From NCBI GenBank assembly GCA_018882645.1, contig VERM01000085.1, forward strand, positions 1 to 6,632: a stretch of DNA of 6,632 nucleotides, written 5' to 3'. The notes under the pieces were generated by a model, which was given only the letters and a program-made list of their open reading frames with translations, ran no database searches and had not been told where the DNA came from. This document shows positions 6,542 through 6,632 of the stretch, piece by piece (position 1 is the stretch's first letter; the number at the start of each line of letters is the position of its first letter). This DNA is from Ferruginibacter sp. (GTDB lineage: Bacteria; Bacteroidota; Bacteroidia; Chitinophagales; Chitinophagaceae). Position numbers and translations under genes: made by a program.

Positions 6542-6632
6542 TTACATTTGGTTTGCCCTGCAAGCATCCAATCTTTTTTCAAGGTTTCCCGAATTGTCGG
6601 GATCAATATGAATTTTTATGGCAGCATTACAC
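6542..6632 (-). CDS. C-terminal end of an unidentified protein (5' part beyond window edge)
   Basis: On the minus strand a frame is open from the window edge (first complete codon ends at 6631) to a TAA at 6542-6544, giving 29 residues: NAAIKIHIDPDNSG, then NLEKRLDACRANQM. The composition is protein-like (an Ile/His strand, DPDN turn, then a charged amphipathic helix). Of the other minus-strand frames here, one hits a stop at once and the other after three codons. It converges on the DUF5686 gene with 41 bp between the stop codons, a normal arrangement. I do not recognise the family from this tail. No terminator hairpin is evident between the two stops. Calling it coding is an inference from the open frame and composition. 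Confidence 0.55.
   Translation of the reverse strand, partial: CNAAIKIHIDPDNSGNLEKRLDACRANQM

Noticed and set aside
6587..6602. Hairpin TCCCGA/TCGGGA with a four-base loop
   Set aside because: The stem is only 6 bp and falls within the likely coding tail on the minus strand, where the DPDNSG codons explain it; no T-run follows on either strand close enough for a terminator.
6355..6606. 83-codon minus-strand open frame across the end of the DUF5686 gene
   Set aside because: It overlaps the barrel end of a well-supported gene by about 145 bases, has no recognisable motif, and is out of frame with the more protein-like minus-strand tail at 6542-6631.

Overview
The window looks like ordinary core chromosome from an aerobic member of the Bacteroidota, most likely near the Chitinophagia/Sphingobacteriia. 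The grounds are a MetK tail with a long insert before its last motif, a GSCFA-family protein, a DUF5686 outer-membrane protein, AT-rich spacers and no Shine-Dalgarno sequences before the starts. A MiaE-type oxygen-dependent tRNA hydroxylase supports an aerobic lifestyle. I saw no mobile element, CRISPR array, rRNA or tRNA gene.

Layout from left to right. Positions 1-348 are the 3' end of metK (S-adenosylmethionine synthetase), closed by a strong hairpin at 365-396. A 174-bp spacer holds this hairpin, a short run of CTAAAC repeats and an AT-rich segment before the next gene. Three plus-strand genes then follow with gaps of 19 and 16 bp and probably form one transcription unit: rlmB (23S rRNA G2251 2'-O-methyltransferase, GTG start), a divergent HMG-CoA lyase-like enzyme, and a GSCFA/SGNH-type protein. 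The last of these converges on miaE (minus strand), and the two stop codons share the four bases TTAA. A 139-bp divergent spacer separates miaE from a large plus-strand gene for an 861-residue outer-membrane protein, with signal peptide, carboxypeptidase-regulatory-like domain and DUF5686 beta-barrel. At the right edge, the last 30 codons including the stop of a minus-strand gene are visible and converge on it.

Functional links are loose. MetK makes the methyl donor used by RlmB, and RlmB and MiaE both modify RNA of the translation apparatus. The HMG-CoA lyase-like enzyme, GSCFA protein and DUF5686 protein have no evident shared pathway. I found no convincing novel system. The points most worth a second look are the altered active-site motifs of the lyase-like protein, the shared stop codons of the convergent pair, the possible leaderless promoter of miaE and the unidentified gene tail at the right edge.
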